Shown: piece by piece, positions 5,538-6,806 of the stretch | How positions within the stretch are numbered: the stretch's first letter is position 1 | Layout: each line of letters starts with the position of its first letter | Assembly (NCBI GenBank): GCA_028872645.1 | Contig: JAPKDK010000159.1 | Coordinates: 1 to 6,806, forward strand | DNA: 6,806 bases | Direction of reading: 5' to 3' | Origin: Verrucomicrobiota bacterium | GTDB lineage: Bacteria; Verrucomicrobiota; Verrucomicrobiia; Limisphaerales; UBA1100 | Translations under genes and position numbers: made by a program | The notes under the pieces: model-generated | What the model saw: only the letters and a program-made list of their open reading frames with translations | Databases searched by the model: none | What the model was told of the DNA's origin: nothing

Positions 5538-6806
5538 ATGATCGACGACACCATCGCCGCCATTGCCACGCCGTTAGGCGAAGGCGCGCTTGCGATCATT
5601 CGGCTTTCGGGGCCGGATGCGCTTGCGATTGCGGAGAAATGTTTTGAGCCCATCGGCGCGACTTCATCCAAACCGACCGATGCCGACACCCACACTTTGC
5701 ATTACGGAAATATCGTAGCTGAGGGTCGCACGGTCGATGAAGTGCTGATGGCGGTGATGCGTGCGCCGCGAACGTTTACGCGCGAGGACACCGTGGAAAT
5801 CACCTGCCACGGCGGAATGGTCGCCAGCCAAGCGGTGCTGCAAACCGTGCTGGCCGCGGGCGCGCGCAGTGCGTTGCCCGGCGAATTTACGCGGCGTGCT
5901 TTTTTAAATGGCCGCATTGATCTCACGCAAGCGGAGGCCGTGAGCGATGTGATTCACGCCCGCACCGATCTCGCCCTCGCCGCCGCCAATGAACAACTCG
6001 CTGGCAAACTCAGCCAGCGCATCAATGAACTGCGCGATGGTCTGATGCAAACCCTCGCGCACATCGAGGCGCACATTGATTTCCCGGATGAAGACATCGC
6101 GCCCGACACGCTTGCCCAACTCACCGGTCGGCTCGATGCCGCGCTGGAGTTCATCGACGAACTGCTCGCCACCGCGAACGAAGGCCGCATCCTGCGCCGC
6201 GGCATTCGTGCTGCCATCATCGGCCGCCCCAACGCCGGCAAATCCAGTTTGCTCAACCAACTGCTCGGGCACGACCGCGCCATCGTGACGCCAATCGCCG
6301 GCACCACGCGCGATACCATTGAGGAAACCGCGAACATCCGCGGCCTCCCTGTGGTGTTCATCGACACCGCCGGTTTGCGCGAAGCCGCCGACGGCATCGA
6401 GGCCGAGGGCATCCGTCGCAGCCACGAAAGCATCGCGCACGCGGAACTCATTTTGCACGTGCTTGACGCCGGCGAAACGTTTACTGCTGAAGACCAAAAA
6501 TATCTCGAAGAATTTTCAGATAAAAAACGCCTGCTCATCGCCAACAAAATTGATCAACCGCGCGTGTTGGATGTGCCCGTCGATTGCCACGAAACCTGCG
6601 CGCTGGACGGCACCGGCATCGAAGCCCTTAAGGATGCCATCCGCGACCTCGTGTGGAGCGGCGCCATCCGTGCCGATATGTTGCCCGCGATGATCAACGC
6701 CCGCCATCAGGACGCCCTGCGCCGCGCGCGCGCCGGTCTCACCGACAGCCTTGCCAGTCTGCGCGCCGAAGCCACACTCGAGCTCATCGCAATGGATCTC
6801 CGCATC
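5538..6806 (+). CDS. mnmE: tRNA uridine-5-carboxymethylaminomethyl modification GTPase, 3' end cut by window edge
   Basis: MnmE (TrmE) with MnmG modifies the wobble uridine (xm5U34) of several tRNAs, using a folate one-carbon unit and K+-activated GTP hydrolysis. The frame gives 423 residues to the edge. Residues 1-120 are the folate-binding N-domain, with IAAIATPLGEGALAIIRLSG and TFTREDTVEITCHGG (79-93). Helical domain and GTPase follow: P-loop GRPNAGKSS 229-237, switch GTTRD 255-259, DTAG 276-279, NKID 336-339. The last roughly 30 residues, including the C-terminal Cys-Gly-Lys tail of the family, lie outside the window. ATG at 5538 gives the standard TIAAIATP opening; no clear ribosome site precedes it, and coupling to the small gene 3 bases upstream is likely. 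Everything visible appears intact. Confidence 0.97.
   Translation, partial: MIDDTIAAIATPLGEGALAIIRLSGPDALAIAEKCFEPIGATSSKPTDADTHTLHYGNIVAEGRTVDEVLMAVMRAPRTFTREDTVEITCHGGMVASQAVLQTVLAAGARSALPGEFTRRAFLNGRIDLTQAEAVSDVIHARTDLALAAANEQLAGKLSQRINELRDGLMQTLAHIEAHIDFPDEDIAPDTLAQLTGRLDAALEFIDELLATANEGRILRRGIRAAIIGRPNAGKSSLLNQLLGHDRAIVTPIAGTTRDTIEETANIRGLPVVFIDTAGLREAADGIEAEGIRRSHESIAHAELILHVLDAGETFTAEDQKYLEEFSDKKRLLIANKIDQPRVLDVPVDCHETCALDGTGIEALKDAIRDLVWSGAIRADMLPAMINARHQDALRRARAGLTDSLASLRAEATLELIAMDLRI

Noticed and set aside
5904..6547. Two minus-strand frames of 197 codons each
   Set aside because: Both lie antisense to the GTPase region of mnmE, whose G motifs are intact.

Overview
The window looks like ordinary chromosome from a moderately GC-rich bacterium, most likely Verrucomicrobiota or another member of the PVC group. 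That placement is tentative. It rests on the mix of genes, weak or absent Shine-Dalgarno sites at several starts, a proline-rich thioredoxin-like membrane protein, and a heptanucleotide repeat of a kind I recall from Verrucomicrobia. No rRNA, tRNA, CRISPR array, transposase or phage gene was seen.

Layout: (1) Bases 1-2172, minus strand, hold a compact housekeeping cluster, coaD - yceD(DUF177) - rpmF - fabH, with gaps of 9, 8 and 38 bases. It links coenzyme A synthesis, the ribosome and initiation of fatty acid synthesis; fabH runs off the left edge. The plsX gene that often sits between rpmF and fabH is not there. (2) A 95-base divergent intergenic region carries a plausible sigma-70 promoter. 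(3) Bases 2268-3365, plus strand, encode a membrane protein with a Pro-rich N-terminus, three predicted helices and a thioredoxin-like C-terminal domain that lacks a CxxC pair. (4) Bases 3362-5164, minus strand, encode a single protein joining a BadF/BcrA-type amino sugar kinase (NAGK/MurK-like) to a MurQ N-acetylmuramic acid 6-phosphate etherase. This is a one-polypeptide route from recovered MurNAc to GlcNAc 6-phosphate. It converges with the previous gene so tightly that both stop codons share one TTAA. (5) Bases 5283-6806, plus strand, hold a small unrecognised helical protein followed 3 bases later by mnmE, the tRNA-modifying GTPase, which is cut by the right edge.

The most interesting part is the kinase-etherase gene. 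A heptanucleotide tandem repeat lies exactly in the interdomain linker, and a 54-base element with near-perfect terminal inverted repeats (8 of 9) is read in frame just before the kinase phosphate-binding loop. Small repeat elements seem to have shaped this coding sequence twice. I found no entirely new multi-gene system here; the other genes are familiar families or one small unknown.
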